From Candidatus Eisenbacteria bacterium (lineage in GTDB: Bacteria > Eisenbacteria > RBG-16-71-46 > JACRLI01): a stretch of 64,000 nt of DNA. Shown here one piece after another: positions 38,501-46,432 of the stretch. Both the position numbers and the translations under genes were made by a program. Position 1 is the first letter of the stretch. The number at the start of each line of letters is the position of its first letter. The notes under the pieces are model-generated. The model was not told where the DNA came from. It was given only the letters and a program-made list of their open reading frames with translations, and searched no databases. The stretch spans positions 107,485 through 171,484 of the forward strand of contig JACRLI010000004.1 in the NCBI GenBank assembly GCA_016235265.1, in the 5' to 3' direction.

Positions 38501-39511
38501 GTTGTAGGTGTCGCGCGCCTCCACCCGGCCCGCGAACGGGTGGTTGGCCACCTGGTTCGCCGGAATGGCGCTGAAGACGAAGTGGTGCAGCGGCCCGCCC
38601 AGCACCGCGAACGATCCGGAGCGGCCGGTGTGCTGGCTGTCCTGCGCCCGGATGTAGTCGGTGGGCGCCGCGCGCGTGAGCACCGCCCCCAGGAAGATGC
38701 CCCGCCCCAGCGTCAGCGCGAGCGGCTGCGAGAGGGTGGCGGTGGAATCCGTGAGCACCACGGTGGTGGCGGTGTCCACGGCGTTCCCGAAGCGATCCAC
38801 GGCGTCCACCACGAGGTCGAAGGGCGCCCCGGCGGTCTGCGTGCCGAGGACCGCCGGGGCGCTGCCCGACCACCCGCGGACCAGGAACGTGGACACCGCG
38901 GTGGAGCGCACCGTGAGGCGCAGCGTGGTGGGAAGCACCGTCGCCGGAACGGTCTTGAAGTTGAGCCCCTGGACCGTGGCGTTCACGTTGCCGGCGGTGG
39001 CCGCGCTGACGATGCCGTGCATGTAGAACGTGTCCACCTTGGTGGAGTCCCAGGTGGCCTGCGGCCGGTAGCGGATGCGGATGGTGGTGCCGTTCACTGG
39101 ATCGCCGGTGATGGAATCGGAGAGGAAGGTGGCCCGGACGCCGGTGACGCTGTCCACCACGTGCGCGCCGGTGGTGGAGAAGCCGGGCAGCGAGGCGTTG
39201 CCGCTCCCGGGCAGGAACAGGTGGATCACCACGGTGTCGTTCACCCCCGCGCTGGGCCCCTGCGGCAGGCGCAGGACCAGCCTCCACGCGGCCGTTTCCC
39301 CGGCGCGGTTGTTGGTGGTGAGCACGGTGTCCATGGAGAACAGTCGCGCCGGGCCCTGGGCGCGCGCCACTCCGGCCGCGCCCAGCAGGCACGCGAGCGC
39401 AAGAAGTGCGGCGATCGCGGGACCGCGCGCGCGCGCCAGGCCCCGCCGCCGGGCGGGCGCCACGCCCCGGTGCGGCCCGCGTGCCGTCGTCCGCAGCATG
39501 AGCCGGATCAC
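35573..39511 (-). CDS. Secreted Ig-like repeat protein with IPT/TIG, dockerin and FlgD-like C-terminal domains
   Basis: The likely start is GTG 39511 overlapping the upstream TGA (ATG 39499 is also possible), giving about 1,312 residues. After a signal peptide (AALLALACLLGAAGVARA) come about seven 110-130-residue Ig/filamin-like repeats marked by FTAGxWSGTVTV and DSTGT patterns. An IPT/TIG-like unit follows (FLGPGASSSVRVLGRFFEPG), then a type I-like dockerin at about 1064-1125: DVTGDGHVTLADVAVAADAI and DCDTSGAVDVVDLVCMVDLA, both with Ca-ligand spacing. The end is a FlgD-like sorting domain (SIEIFDAAGRRVGLRAL, GVYLVRFRAG). The coupled upstream gene encodes a cohesin-like lipoprotein, its likely docking partner. 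An adhesive or scaffold role is inferred. Confidence 0.82.
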   Translation of the reverse strand: MIRLMLRTTARGPHRGVAPARRRGLARARGPAIAALLALACLLGAAGVARAQGPARLFSMDTVLTTNNRAGETAAWRLVLRLPQGPSAGVNDTVVIHLFLPGSGNASLPGFSTTGAHVVDSVTGVRATFLSDSITGDPVNGTTIRIRYRPQATWDSTKVDTFYMHGIVSAATAGNVNATVQGLNFKTVPATVLPTTLRLTVRSTAVSTFLVRGWSGSAPAVLGTQTAGAPFDLVVDAVDRFGNAVDTATTVVLTDSTATLSQPLALTLGRGIFLGAVLTRAAPTDYIRAQDSQHTGRSGSFAVLGGPLHHFVFSAIPANQVANHPFAGRVEARDTYNNIADGFVGPASATDVSGLLAPSSLAFTAGVWAGTFTVPVAVDPDSILIFASGKLGSSNLFHVAAQHMAGFAVNVSGAPVTAGVKFPLSIRAVDDSGYTVGSYTTAVQLGDSTGTIVPSATGGFTAGIWSDSVRVTRARVGNRIAALGVGYSGLSVPFSVVAGPTLRLMVTAPPDTAQVANPSRRLARVVSRAFPLTVSAVDAYGNLTSSFAGTATLDDRKHRITPTTGAIAAGSWSGTVVVSDTTAFNQVTATSGAFHGSSAYIDVNPPSLALFSVTPAAGAYVAGVPFAVTIRALDDLGGTTPYFTSSVNMTDDSGTLAPLNSGAFTAGVVTVNCTITMAATTKIHVEDLLPPASKHTGVSAPFTVQPAPHAGFDFAPIATQKARVPFLVTMRAVDAYNNMVPTFNGVVGLTDLTGTLDRAATSPFTAGAWTGTVTVGRGTPADRLTASYNLLTPSQSGPFQVDAATPRILGVQPPFLGPGASSSVRVLGRFFEPGAQVHVQSDVTVSEVTYVSPDTLLAKFDVSPLASNGWRPVTVTQFHASVSDTTFQIATPRVRPRHLGRGAEGRSASIAGIYLMPGTNFDFGADVHGPATSPTLPLADSIAFPLSVDTTAILGEHPVTGTNPRGIPFSFPGLVVMPRPAIASVSPDSAAFGVSITVTGTGLDPGSALADSVSVGGTRGALNVGDSLTAHFILPDDAALGAQGLRVSAFGSWSPPVLFQVLAPRLGDVTGDGHVTLADVAVAADAILGRRALTPRERFASDCDTSGAVDVVDLVCMVDLAARATAPGTVVASAERGSATWDAAAHGLRLPEGARAVQWTGSGTSGGGASRESGGAHAWRAVDGSVVGVAAVGLERFLRLPSGVRGVTEVLWADGAGRVNRAALERPAPPARFQVLGNPQHGRAWFAVPLHAERGSIEIFDAAGRRVGLRALDPQEAGQVTWEPASRMPAGVYLVRFRAGAVEARSKLVLLP

Positions 39512-40332
39512 TTGAACACCACGCTGTCGCCCGCCGCGCTGACGGGCTGGGAGAGGCCGTGGACGCCCGCGGCGGACACGCCCTGCAGGCCCAGCGGCGT
39601 CCCGATCAGCGGGGGACAGTCGCCCCCCGGGCAGCTGGCGCGCCGCTCGAAGCGCAGCGTGCACAGGGTCACCGGGCCTCCCGGTCCCAGGCGCTCCCCC
39701 GGGGCGTTCCCGTAGAGCAGCACGCGCAGCCGGCCGGGGGCGTTCACCGACCAGTCGAACCCGGCCAGCGAGACGTCGCGGTCGACCACGTGGGCGAAGT
39801 CCACCACCACCGGGTTGAAGGTGAGGTCGGCCTGCACCCCGCGCAGCGGGGCGGAGCCGCGGTAGCGCAGCGCCACTTCGAAGGAATCCCCGTGGGCCAC
39901 CGAGCGGGGCGTGGCCTCCAGGAAGAACTCCACCGAGGGGGCCAGCGTGACGCTCACGCCGATGCTGTCGGCCGGGCGCAGGGTGAAGTAGTCCGAGGTG
40001 CCGCGGTAGAACTCGTCGCCGCGGGCGAAGGCGTGCACGCGGATGCGGCGGCCCCCGCCGGCGTGCACGTCCAGGCGGCCGCGGAAGCTGCGGTCCGGGA
40101 GGAGTTCCAGGGAGACCGGGCCCGAGAGCACGCCCTCGGCGGCATCCAGGGCCTCCGCGGTGAGGCTGTCCACCATGGAATCGGCCGCGGCCGGCGCGGC
40201 CCAGCGCACCGCCAGCGCCACGCGCGCACGGCCCTGGGGCGCGCCCGGGTTGCGGGCGCAGCCGGAGAGTGCGGGCAGCGCGAGGAGCATGGGAATGACG
40301 AGGACAGCCAGCCGGGAGCGGATGGAGCGCAT
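39508..40332 (-). CDS. Cohesin-like domain lipoprotein
   Basis: The lipobox is LSGC (Cys25) after a short hydrophobic core (AVLVIPMLLALPA). Residues about 35-130 form a beta-rich domain (VSLELLPDRSFRGRLDVH). Residues about 138-274 read like a cohesin fold: SVAHGDSFEVALRYRG, LRGVQADLTFNPVVVDFA, GRLRVLLYGNAPG and PVTLCTLRFER, ending SAAGDSVVFK. Cohesins bind dockerins, and the overlapping downstream gene encodes a protein with a clear dockerin. The start is preceded by GGAGG and by a good promoter only 16 bases upstream, so the leader is very short. The cohesin call is from pattern recognition and is weaker than the dockerin call; a generic Ig-like domain is the alternative. Confidence 0.65.
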   Translation of the reverse strand: MRSIRSRLAVLVIPMLLALPALSGCARNPGAPQGRARVALAVRWAAPAAADSMVDSLTAEALDAAEGVLSGPVSLELLPDRSFRGRLDVHAGGGRRIRVHAFARGDEFYRGTSDYFTLRPADSIGVSVTLAPSVEFFLEATPRSVAHGDSFEVALRYRGSAPLRGVQADLTFNPVVVDFAHVVDRDVSLAGFDWSVNAPGRLRVLLYGNAPGERLGPGGPVTLCTLRFERRASCPGGDCPPLIGTPLGLQGVSAAGVHGLSQPVSAAGDSVVFK

Positions 40333-40348
40333 GGGACCTCCGGGCCGG

Positions 40349-40377
40349 ATTCAACCCTGTCCCCCCGCCAGTGTCAA
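40349..40377 (-). promoter_or_regulatory. Sigma-70-like promoter for the cohesin/dockerin operon
   Basis: On the minus strand, TTGACA (40377-40372) and TTGAAT (40354-40349) are separated by 17 bases. The predicted start of transcription is about 10 bases before the ATG, with the GGAGG site at the very 5' end of the RNA. Confidence 0.55.
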
Positions 40378-40395
40378 GGCGGCCACGGGTGCCGC

Positions 40396-40424
40396 TTGAC
40401 GGCCGTGGCACCGGTGAGCAAACT
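40396..40424 (+). promoter_or_regulatory. Weak sigma-70-like promoter for the CsgG/FlgO-like gene
   Basis: TTGACG (40396-40401) and CAAACT (40419-40424) are 17 bases apart, divergent from the cohesin-operon promoter. The -10 box is poor. Confidence 0.3.
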
Positions 40425-40480
40425 GCCTGCGTACTCCGCGGGCCGACCGCGGGGATCGTCCCACTTCGAAGGAGCTCCCG

Positions 40481-42421
40481 ATGCGCCTCCACCGCGTCCT
40501 CCTGTCCGCATGGCTGTGCGCCGCCGCGACAGTGTCCGCCGCGCCGGCAACCGCCGCGCCGGCCGCCACGAAGCCGGCGGGCGACGCCTACACCCGCGCG
40601 CGCGACGCCTTCGCCGCCGGACGGGACGCCGAGGTGCTGTCCATCCTCACCCCCGCCGTGGTGTCGAAGCTCAAGTACCGCTCGCACGCCGCGCTGTGGG
40701 CGGCCCTGGCTCGCGCGCGCTCCGGGCAGCGTGACGATGCGCTCGCCGGACTGGCCGAGTACCGGGTCACGGGCAAGGAGGGGCCGTTCATAGACCTGGT
40801 GGTGGACTTCTACCTCGGCAAGGTCCCGGAGGAGGAGGTGCTGGCCCGCGCGCGCACGGAGCGCACCCGGCTGGAGGCCGACTTCTACCTGGGCGCCTAC
40901 CACATGTTCGTGGACCCGGTGCCCTCCCGGGCCACCGACCTGCTGTGCGGGGCGGCGATCTCGAAGGACACCCGCTCCAGCGAGGCGGTGCTGGCCCGCG
41001 CGCTGGCGAAGGCTCTGCCGGGCGGTCCCTGCGCGCCCGCGACTGCCGCGGCCCGCCGCGACACCACCGCGAAGGCCCCCGTCGCCGCCCTGGACCCCAG
41101 GGCTCCGAAGAGGGAGCCCGTGGCGAGACAGACGGCTCCCGCGGCCAAGCCCGCTTCTCCGCCCGAGGCGCCGAAGGAGGGAGCCTCCGAATCGGCAAAG
41201 GGCGCCGGGGAGCAGGACGCCGCTGGGACCGGGACACCGGTGGCGACGGAACGCGCGCCCCGGATCACCACGCTGCCCCAGGCAATCGAGGCTGATTCGC
41301 TCGTCCACCTCGAGGACGCCATCGCCGGTTACCGCGCCGCGGTCCGGGACGTGAAGGACCCAGAGCTGGCCGCGCTGGTGCGCTCGCGCATCTACGCGCT
41401 CACCCGCGACCTCTACGACGAGAGGGCCCGCGCCATGGTGGAGCACGAGGGGCTGCTGGCCCGCGACGCCGGCCCCGAGAACGCCGTCGCCGTGTCGCGG
41501 TTCGAGAACCTCTCCGACGAGTCGCGCTGGGCGCCGCTGGAGAAGGGTCTTCCCGCGCTGCTGGCCTCCGACCTGGCCCAGGTGCGCCGGCTCACGGTGC
41601 TGGACCGGGTGGAGCTCGAGACCGTGGTGGGCGAGATGAAGCTCTCCCGTGCCGATCTGTTCGACACCAGCAGCGCCCCCCGCATGGGCCGCCTCCTGCG
41701 CGCCGGGCGCGTGGTGCTGGGCGCCTACGTGTTCACCGACGACGACCGGGTGCAGATCGAAGCCCGCGTGGTCCGCGTGGCCACCGGCCGCGTGGAGGCC
41801 TCCGGGCGCGTGTCCGGGCGCAGCGCGGACTTCTTCAACGTGGAGAAGGAACTGCTGTTCATGCTGCTGGACCGCATGGGGGTGCGCGTGAGCGCCGTGG
41901 AGCACGGCACCATCGAGAAGCTGGCGCCCACGCTCGATCTCTCGGCGTTCCTGGCGTACGCCCGCGGGCTGGACCAGGAGGATCGCGGCAGCTGGTCCGG
42001 CGCGGCGAAGGCGTATGACGAGGCCGCGGGGCTGGACCCGAACTTCCGGGAGGCTGCCGCCGCGCGGGCCCTGATGAGCCGCGGCGTGGTCACGCGCGAG
42101 GACATCGTCGAGGCGATGTCCCGGGCGGCCGCGAAAAAGCCGGTGGCGCACACGGAACCGGACAGGCGCCTGCCCGGGAAAGTGCCCGCCGCACCGGAGA
42201 CCCACGCGCGCGCCGCCGAGGGCGGGGGGCGCGCGGCCGAGACCGGGGAGCGCTCCGGCGCGGCCGGCGCCGTTTCGCGCGCGCTGGCGCGGGCGTTCGA
42301 GACCGACCGCGCCGCGGGATCGGGCCTGCTCCCCAGCCTGGAGACCGGCGAGACCCACGATCGCCGCGACGCCCGCCCCGCGGGCGAGGGAACGGTCATC
42401 GTCACCGGGAGGATTCCGTGA
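40481..42421 (+). CDS. Periplasmic/outer-membrane protein with CsgG/FlgO-like domain and TPR-like segments
   Basis: This 646-residue protein has a signal peptide (VLLSAWLCAAATVSAAPATA) and GAAGGAG before its ATG. The N-terminal part (about 30-160) is TPR-like helical; a low-complexity Ala/Pro/Lys linker covers about 180-265. Residues about 334-470 match the CsgG/HfaB/FlgO-type fold: AVAVSRFENLSDESRWAPLE, GLPALLASDLAQV, LTVLDRVELETVVGEMKLS, VVLGAYVFTDDDRVQIEARV. Another TPR-like unit follows (about 480-540: GSWSGAAKAYDEAAGLDPN) with a disordered tail. Such domains occur in outer-membrane secretion channels and regulators of surface structures. It overlaps a barrel-protein gene, with which it probably works. 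Confidence 0.75.
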   Translation: MRLHRVLLSAWLCAAATVSAAPATAAPAATKPAGDAYTRARDAFAAGRDAEVLSILTPAVVSKLKYRSHAALWAALARARSGQRDDALAGLAEYRVTGKEGPFIDLVVDFYLGKVPEEEVLARARTERTRLEADFYLGAYHMFVDPVPSRATDLLCGAAISKDTRSSEAVLARALAKALPGGPCAPATAAARRDTTAKAPVAALDPRAPKREPVARQTAPAAKPASPPEAPKEGASESAKGAGEQDAAGTGTPVATERAPRITTLPQAIEADSLVHLEDAIAGYRAAVRDVKDPELAALVRSRIYALTRDLYDERARAMVEHEGLLARDAGPENAVAVSRFENLSDESRWAPLEKGLPALLASDLAQVRRLTVLDRVELETVVGEMKLSRADLFDTSSAPRMGRLLRAGRVVLGAYVFTDDDRVQIEARVVRVATGRVEASGRVSGRSADFFNVEKELLFMLLDRMGVRVSAVEHGTIEKLAPTLDLSAFLAYARGLDQEDRGSWSGAAKAYDEAAGLDPNFREAAAARALMSRGVVTREDIVEAMSRAAAKKPVAHTEPDRRLPGKVPAAPETHARAAEGGGRAAETGERSGAAGAVSRALARAFETDRAAGSGLLPSLETGETHDRRDARPAGEGTVIVTGRIP

Positions 42422-43575
42422 TGCGCGGCGCGCTTCTTCCGAACTTCGTGGCGCTGGCGCTGGCCGGCGCGCTCCTCTCCCCGCTCCCGGCTGTCGCGCA
42501 GATCGCGGTGGAGTCCGCCGACCTGGCGCCGCGCGAGACGCCTTTCCAGGGCTGGGGCGTGTACCGGCAGGTCACGGTGGATTCGGGCGCCACGAAGCTC
42601 AGGCTGACCCAGCTCAGCACGCCGGTGAGCCTCAAGGTGCGCCTCGGCGCGCGAGCCTCGCTGGTGCTCTACGGCGCGTACGCGAAGACCGAGGTGGGGC
42701 CCGACAGCGGCGGCGCCGCGAAACAGAGTCTCTCCGGCATGACCGACGCGCGCGCGAAGCTGTTCGTCCACTCCGGCGGCACGGTGCTTTCCATAGGCGT
42801 GGGGCTGCCCACGGGCAGGCACGCGCTGACGCCAATCGAGGACTTCGTGGCCTCCGTGGCCGCCACCGACCTGTACGGGTTCCGGGTCCGGCGCATGGGC
42901 GAGGGCCTGGACGCACAGGCGGGGCTCACGCACGCACGGGAACTCGGACCGCGGGGCGCGGTGGCCCTGGGCGTGGCATTCCTGTATCGCGGCTCCTACA
43001 AGCCCTCCCGGGGCGCCGACACGAAGTACCGCCCCGGGGCGGAGGTCTCGGCCAGCGTGGGCTACGACTACAGCACGCCCTCCACCCTGCTGCGCTTCAA
43101 CGCCACCGGCCGCGCCTACACCAAGGACCAGGTGGACGGTGTTCCGGTGTTCCGCCAGGGCGGCGCGGCGGTGTTCGAGGAGCGCTGGGTGGCGCGCTCC
43201 GCCGCCCGGCTGTCCAACGACTTCTCCATGCACCAGGTGCTGAAGGCGGTCAGCGACTTCTACGGGGACGGCGCGGGCAACCCGCTCTCCACCACGGCGG
43301 AGAACGGCAGCAGCTTCGGGGCGGCGGAGAGGCTGGAGTTCAACCTGGGCGGTGGCGCGCGCCTGGCGGCGCTGGCCGAGGGGACGATGTACGGGAAGAA
43401 CGACGCGGGCTTCGAGTCCGCGCACCTGCTGAGCTTCGGTGGCGAGCTGTCCTACGCGCCGTCGGCCCACGCGCTGGCGCGGGTCATGGTGCGCGCGCTC
43501 ACCGGCGCCGCGGACCCGGGTGACCTGAAGCTCTCGGGGATGGACATCTCGGGCTCGTTGAGAGTGGTGTTCTGA
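42421..43575 (+). CDS. Outer-membrane beta-barrel protein
   Basis: The 384-residue protein has a signal peptide (FVALALAGALLSPLPAVA) and alternating amphipathic strands throughout, such as VSLKVRLGARASLVLYGAYA and ALARVMVRALTGA, ending SGSLRVVF with a C-terminal Phe as in outer-membrane barrels. GTG three bases earlier is an alternative start that overlaps the stop of the CsgG/FlgO-like gene. No named porin family is recognised; the sequence resembles the MetA-pathway or phenol-degradation type transporter barrels only in general character. Translational coupling suggests that it and the upstream protein form one envelope complex. Confidence 0.7.
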   Translation: MRGALLPNFVALALAGALLSPLPAVAQIAVESADLAPRETPFQGWGVYRQVTVDSGATKLRLTQLSTPVSLKVRLGARASLVLYGAYAKTEVGPDSGGAAKQSLSGMTDARAKLFVHSGGTVLSIGVGLPTGRHALTPIEDFVASVAATDLYGFRVRRMGEGLDAQAGLTHARELGPRGAVALGVAFLYRGSYKPSRGADTKYRPGAEVSASVGYDYSTPSTLLRFNATGRAYTKDQVDGVPVFRQGGAAVFEERWVARSAARLSNDFSMHQVLKAVSDFYGDGAGNPLSTTAENGSSFGAAERLEFNLGGGARLAALAEGTMYGKNDAGFESAHLLSFGGELSYAPSAHALARVMVRALTGAADPGDLKLSGMDISGSLRVVF

Positions 43576-43620
43576 CGCAGCACAGGCATCTCCGCCGCCT
43601 GCCGCACCTCCCGAAGCAGC

Positions 43621-43646
43621 GAGGGCCGGGCATCCGCCCGGCCCTC
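43621..43646. terminator. Bidirectional hairpin between convergent genes
   Basis: A perfect 11-bp stem (43621-43631 with 43636-43646) closes an ATCC loop. It lies 45 bases after the barrel gene and, on the minus strand, begins at the stop codon of the frame that continues past the TGA of the neighbouring gene. Confidence 0.7.
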
Positions 43647-43770
43647 AAGCCATGTCCGCCTTCCCCGACTTCCTCACCCGCCGATGTCGCCGCCACCTCG
43701 AACCGGCCAGCACGAGCGCAATCACACCCAGGGCTCCGGCTCCCCAAACGCCTCCGGGGCGCAGCGGGAG
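43645..43770 (-). other. In-frame C-terminal anchor-like extension beyond a TGA stop
   Basis: Directly after the TGA at 43773-43771 the same minus-strand frame encodes LPLRPGG, then the hydrophobic helix VWGAGALGVIALVLAG, then the basic cluster SRWRRHRR and a short tail, and stops at TGA (43647-43645), at the edge of a terminator hairpin. The motif-helix-arginine order is that of C-terminal sorting tails (PEP-CTERM-like). Either a nonsense mutation or sequencing error removed the anchor, or the TGA is read through. Confidence 0.7.
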
Positions 43771-46284
43771 TCAGTAGTCGCTGACGCTGAAGGTCCAGAC
43801 CTTGTCGCCGCCGGGGGTCCCGTTGCCGTCGCCGTCCAGGGTGCGGCCGGAGGCGCTGCGCAGCGTGCCCAGTACCCGCGCGGTCACCGTTTCGCCGGCG
43901 GTGAACGGCACGTCCGGGGTGAATGTGAGGTAGCGCCCCACCGCGCTCAGCCGGCCCGCATGCGCGCCGGAAGTCGAGCCCGTCGCCTGCACCGTGTTCG
44001 TGCCTACCGAGGTCGGGTCCACGTTCTCGCTCACGTCCACCTTGATCAAGGTCCGCCGCGTGGCCACCGACAGGCTCCCGGGACTCACCGACATCACGCG
44101 GAACAGCGCCGACTTGTCGGTCACCGCGCCGGGCGGAGTGGTGTCCACGGGCGGCGGCGGAGGACTTCCCCCGCCGGGCAGCGAGACGCTCCCGACCAGG
44201 ACCGCGCCCTCGATGTTGCGCAGCGCCACCTGCGTGACGCTGGACCCCAGCGTGCCGTCGTAATTGAGCCGCCGCAGCGCCACCGGCAGGTTCGCCGTGG
44301 TGATCGGCGATTCGTTGTCGCTGAACTTCGAGTTCCAGTAGGGCTTGGGCTTCACCAGCACCAGCGCGTTGGTGAAGTAGCGCGCATACACGGTGTACGG
44401 CTCGCCGTTCGAGTCCGTGCCGGTCTGGAAGGTGTAGACGCTGTCGTTCTGCGGCGTGCCGAAGTTGTAACCCACCGCCGGCCACCACTGCGTGGACTCC
44501 GCCGGGGTGATGCCCTCCACCGACATCCATCCGCAGTAGGCGTTGGGGTTGGCGATCATGCAGAAGTACGCCAGCCCGAACATCCGGTCCCGCTCCTTGG
44601 TGATCGTGGCGGGCCCGTAGTCGGCGTTGGCGTAGGACTGGCGGACCAGGAACTCGCCCATGCGCCCGTTGGACGTCTGCTCGCGCGCATAGCGGAACTG
44701 CGCGGACGCGCACACGGTGGGCGACTCCAGCCCCCCGCTGCTGATGGTGGTCTTGGGGATGGCCCACGTCTCGCGCTGCACCATGTGGTGCACCGAGTAG
44801 GCGAAGTAGCCGCCGCTGTCGCCGCGCACGATCCCGCGCACCGCCTGCGGGTCGAACTGCTGCAGGTGGCTGTCCCCGTAGAACTGCGAACTGTTGCCCT
44901 GCAGCCACTTCCCGGCCGACTTCAGGCGCGCGTACACGGTGGAATCGCACACCAGGTGGTCCTGGTGGAAGCGCCGCCCGGGGCCCGCACCGGGGTACTC
45001 CAGCACGCTCCCGCCGCTGGTGAAGCCGTAGCTGCCCACGAAGATGGAGTCGGCCAGGTTGCCCACGCCGCCCATCACCGTGATGGAACCGTCCGAGGGG
45101 ATGCAGTTGTCCTCGTAGATGCCGTCGAGATACTGCCCGCCCGCCACCGGCGTGGTCACCTTCCAGTGGACCCAGTCGGCGCACAGCTGGCGGTACAGGG
45201 CGTCGCCCACGTTGGCCGCGTAGCGCTCCGAGACCCAGTAGAACGTGGGGATGCGCGCCTGGGACTTGAAGCGCGCCGAGGCCCCGGGCACCGGCCGCGC
45301 CGCGAACTCCGCGTCGCTCACCCAGCCGTCGCCGTTGGCGTCGTTGGCGGCCGCCCAGCCCGGCACGGTGAAGGTGTTGTCGGCGTTCTTCGGCGGGTAG
45401 AACTTCTCCTTGCGCAGGTAGCCCCAACGCGGCGCGGTGGCCGGCGTGCGCGTGTTCCGCAGCCGGAGCCAGTACTCGCGCGTGCCGTCCACCGAGAGGA
45501 AGCCCCAGTTGGTGGGCGGGGTGAAGCGCACGTGGCCGCTCTGGCGCATGCCGAAGGTGCTGTCATTGACCGAGAGTGCCGCCCACACGGAGTCGCTGCG
45601 CAGGTACTCCCACACGGCGGCGAAATCGGCGCTGGCGGCCTGCTTGAGTGAGACATCCACCATTGCGAAGCGGTCGAAGTAGCCCATGTACACGATGTCG
45701 CTGGCGCCCTGGAGGAACGCGACGTTGGTGCCCGGATCGCTGCCGTACGCCCAGTAGCTCTGGTCCGTGAGGTAGCCGCCCGAGAACATCACCACGCCCT
45801 CGCCCACCGCGCCGCCCAGGCGGTCGTCGAGCGGGGTGTCGTTGTTGAGCGCCACCTTGGTGTCGGTGGAGAAGTGCAGCCACATTCGCTCGAAGTCCTG
45901 CCCCAGCGCGGCGCAGGCGTTCTGCAGGGCGGTCCACTTGTCGCGCTGGCCGCCCCGGTTGTTGTTGGTGAAGTTGTCGTAGCGGACGAACTTGAAGTTC
46001 GGGTTGTACCTGCGGATGTACTGGGGCCAGTCCTCGTTGCCCGGCTCCACCTCCATGAAGTCGAACTTGGAGGCGAGGATCTGCGCGTCGGCGTCGTTGG
46101 CGTTGAACGGCGAGTAGACGATGGTCCAGTTCACGCTGGGGTTGGCGCCCGCCAGCACGGTGGGCGCGCCGGCGACGGCCAGCACCAGGAGCAGGAACAG
46201 CGCAAGCGTTCCCGCCATGCGGAAACAGTGGCGCGCTGCGGGCAGAGTGCGGGGCTGGAAGTCCTGGCTGGGTGCGGGAGACAT
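43771..46284 (-). CDS. Large secreted protein, glycoside-hydrolase-like, with C-terminal Ig-like (Big_5) domain
   Basis: ATG 46284 is chosen because GGAG lies six bases upstream; two earlier ATGs in frame lack such a site. A signal peptide (MAGTLALFLLLVLAVAGAP) precedes about 650 residues of an unrecognised catalytic-like region with WTIVYSPFNANDADAQILAS, GGQYLDGIYEDN and FGLAYFCMIANPNAYCGWMS. The YLDGIYEDN element resembles the active-site strand of putative TIM-barrel glycoside hydrolases (GHL-type). The C-terminal 110 residues look like a Big_5 Ig-like domain (VDVSENVDPTSVGTNTVQA). An in-frame TGA ends the protein, but the same frame continues for 40 codons with a membrane-anchor-like tail. 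Function is unproven. Confidence 0.75.
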   Translation of the reverse strand: MSPAPSQDFQPRTLPAARHCFRMAGTLALFLLLVLAVAGAPTVLAGANPSVNWTIVYSPFNANDADAQILASKFDFMEVEPGNEDWPQYIRRYNPNFKFVRYDNFTNNNRGGQRDKWTALQNACAALGQDFERMWLHFSTDTKVALNNDTPLDDRLGGAVGEGVVMFSGGYLTDQSYWAYGSDPGTNVAFLQGASDIVYMGYFDRFAMVDVSLKQAASADFAAVWEYLRSDSVWAALSVNDSTFGMRQSGHVRFTPPTNWGFLSVDGTREYWLRLRNTRTPATAPRWGYLRKEKFYPPKNADNTFTVPGWAAANDANGDGWVSDAEFAARPVPGASARFKSQARIPTFYWVSERYAANVGDALYRQLCADWVHWKVTTPVAGGQYLDGIYEDNCIPSDGSITVMGGVGNLADSIFVGSYGFTSGGSVLEYPGAGPGRRFHQDHLVCDSTVYARLKSAGKWLQGNSSQFYGDSHLQQFDPQAVRGIVRGDSGGYFAYSVHHMVQRETWAIPKTTISSGGLESPTVCASAQFRYAREQTSNGRMGEFLVRQSYANADYGPATITKERDRMFGLAYFCMIANPNAYCGWMSVEGITPAESTQWWPAVGYNFGTPQNDSVYTFQTGTDSNGEPYTVYARYFTNALVLVKPKPYWNSKFSDNESPITTANLPVALRRLNYDGTLGSSVTQVALRNIEGAVLVGSVSLPGGGSPPPPPVDTTPPGAVTDKSALFRVMSVSPGSLSVATRRTLIKVDVSENVDPTSVGTNTVQATGSTSGAHAGRLSAVGRYLTFTPDVPFTAGETVTARVLGTLRSASGRTLDGDGNGTPGGDKVWTFSVSDY

Positions 46285-46432
46285 TACACTCTCCATGACG
46301 CACATGGTATGCCAGTGTTCCCGCACTCGCAAGAGTCTCGCAAGATGTTGTACTGCAATGGATTATGGTCAGACGTTCGGGGCCAAAAACTGCTCCCTGC
46401 CGGCCCTCCGGATGCAAAATGCCCGGGACCGC

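Noticed and set aside
37100..39000. Tandem DNA repeats in the Ig-like repeat protein
   Set aside because: The repeats are clear at the protein level but too diverged at DNA level to be recent duplications.
45300..45355. DANGDGWVSDAEF as a second dockerin in the large secreted protein
   Set aside because: Only one EF-hand-like loop is present; a dockerin needs two in tandem. It is more likely a single calcium-binding loop.
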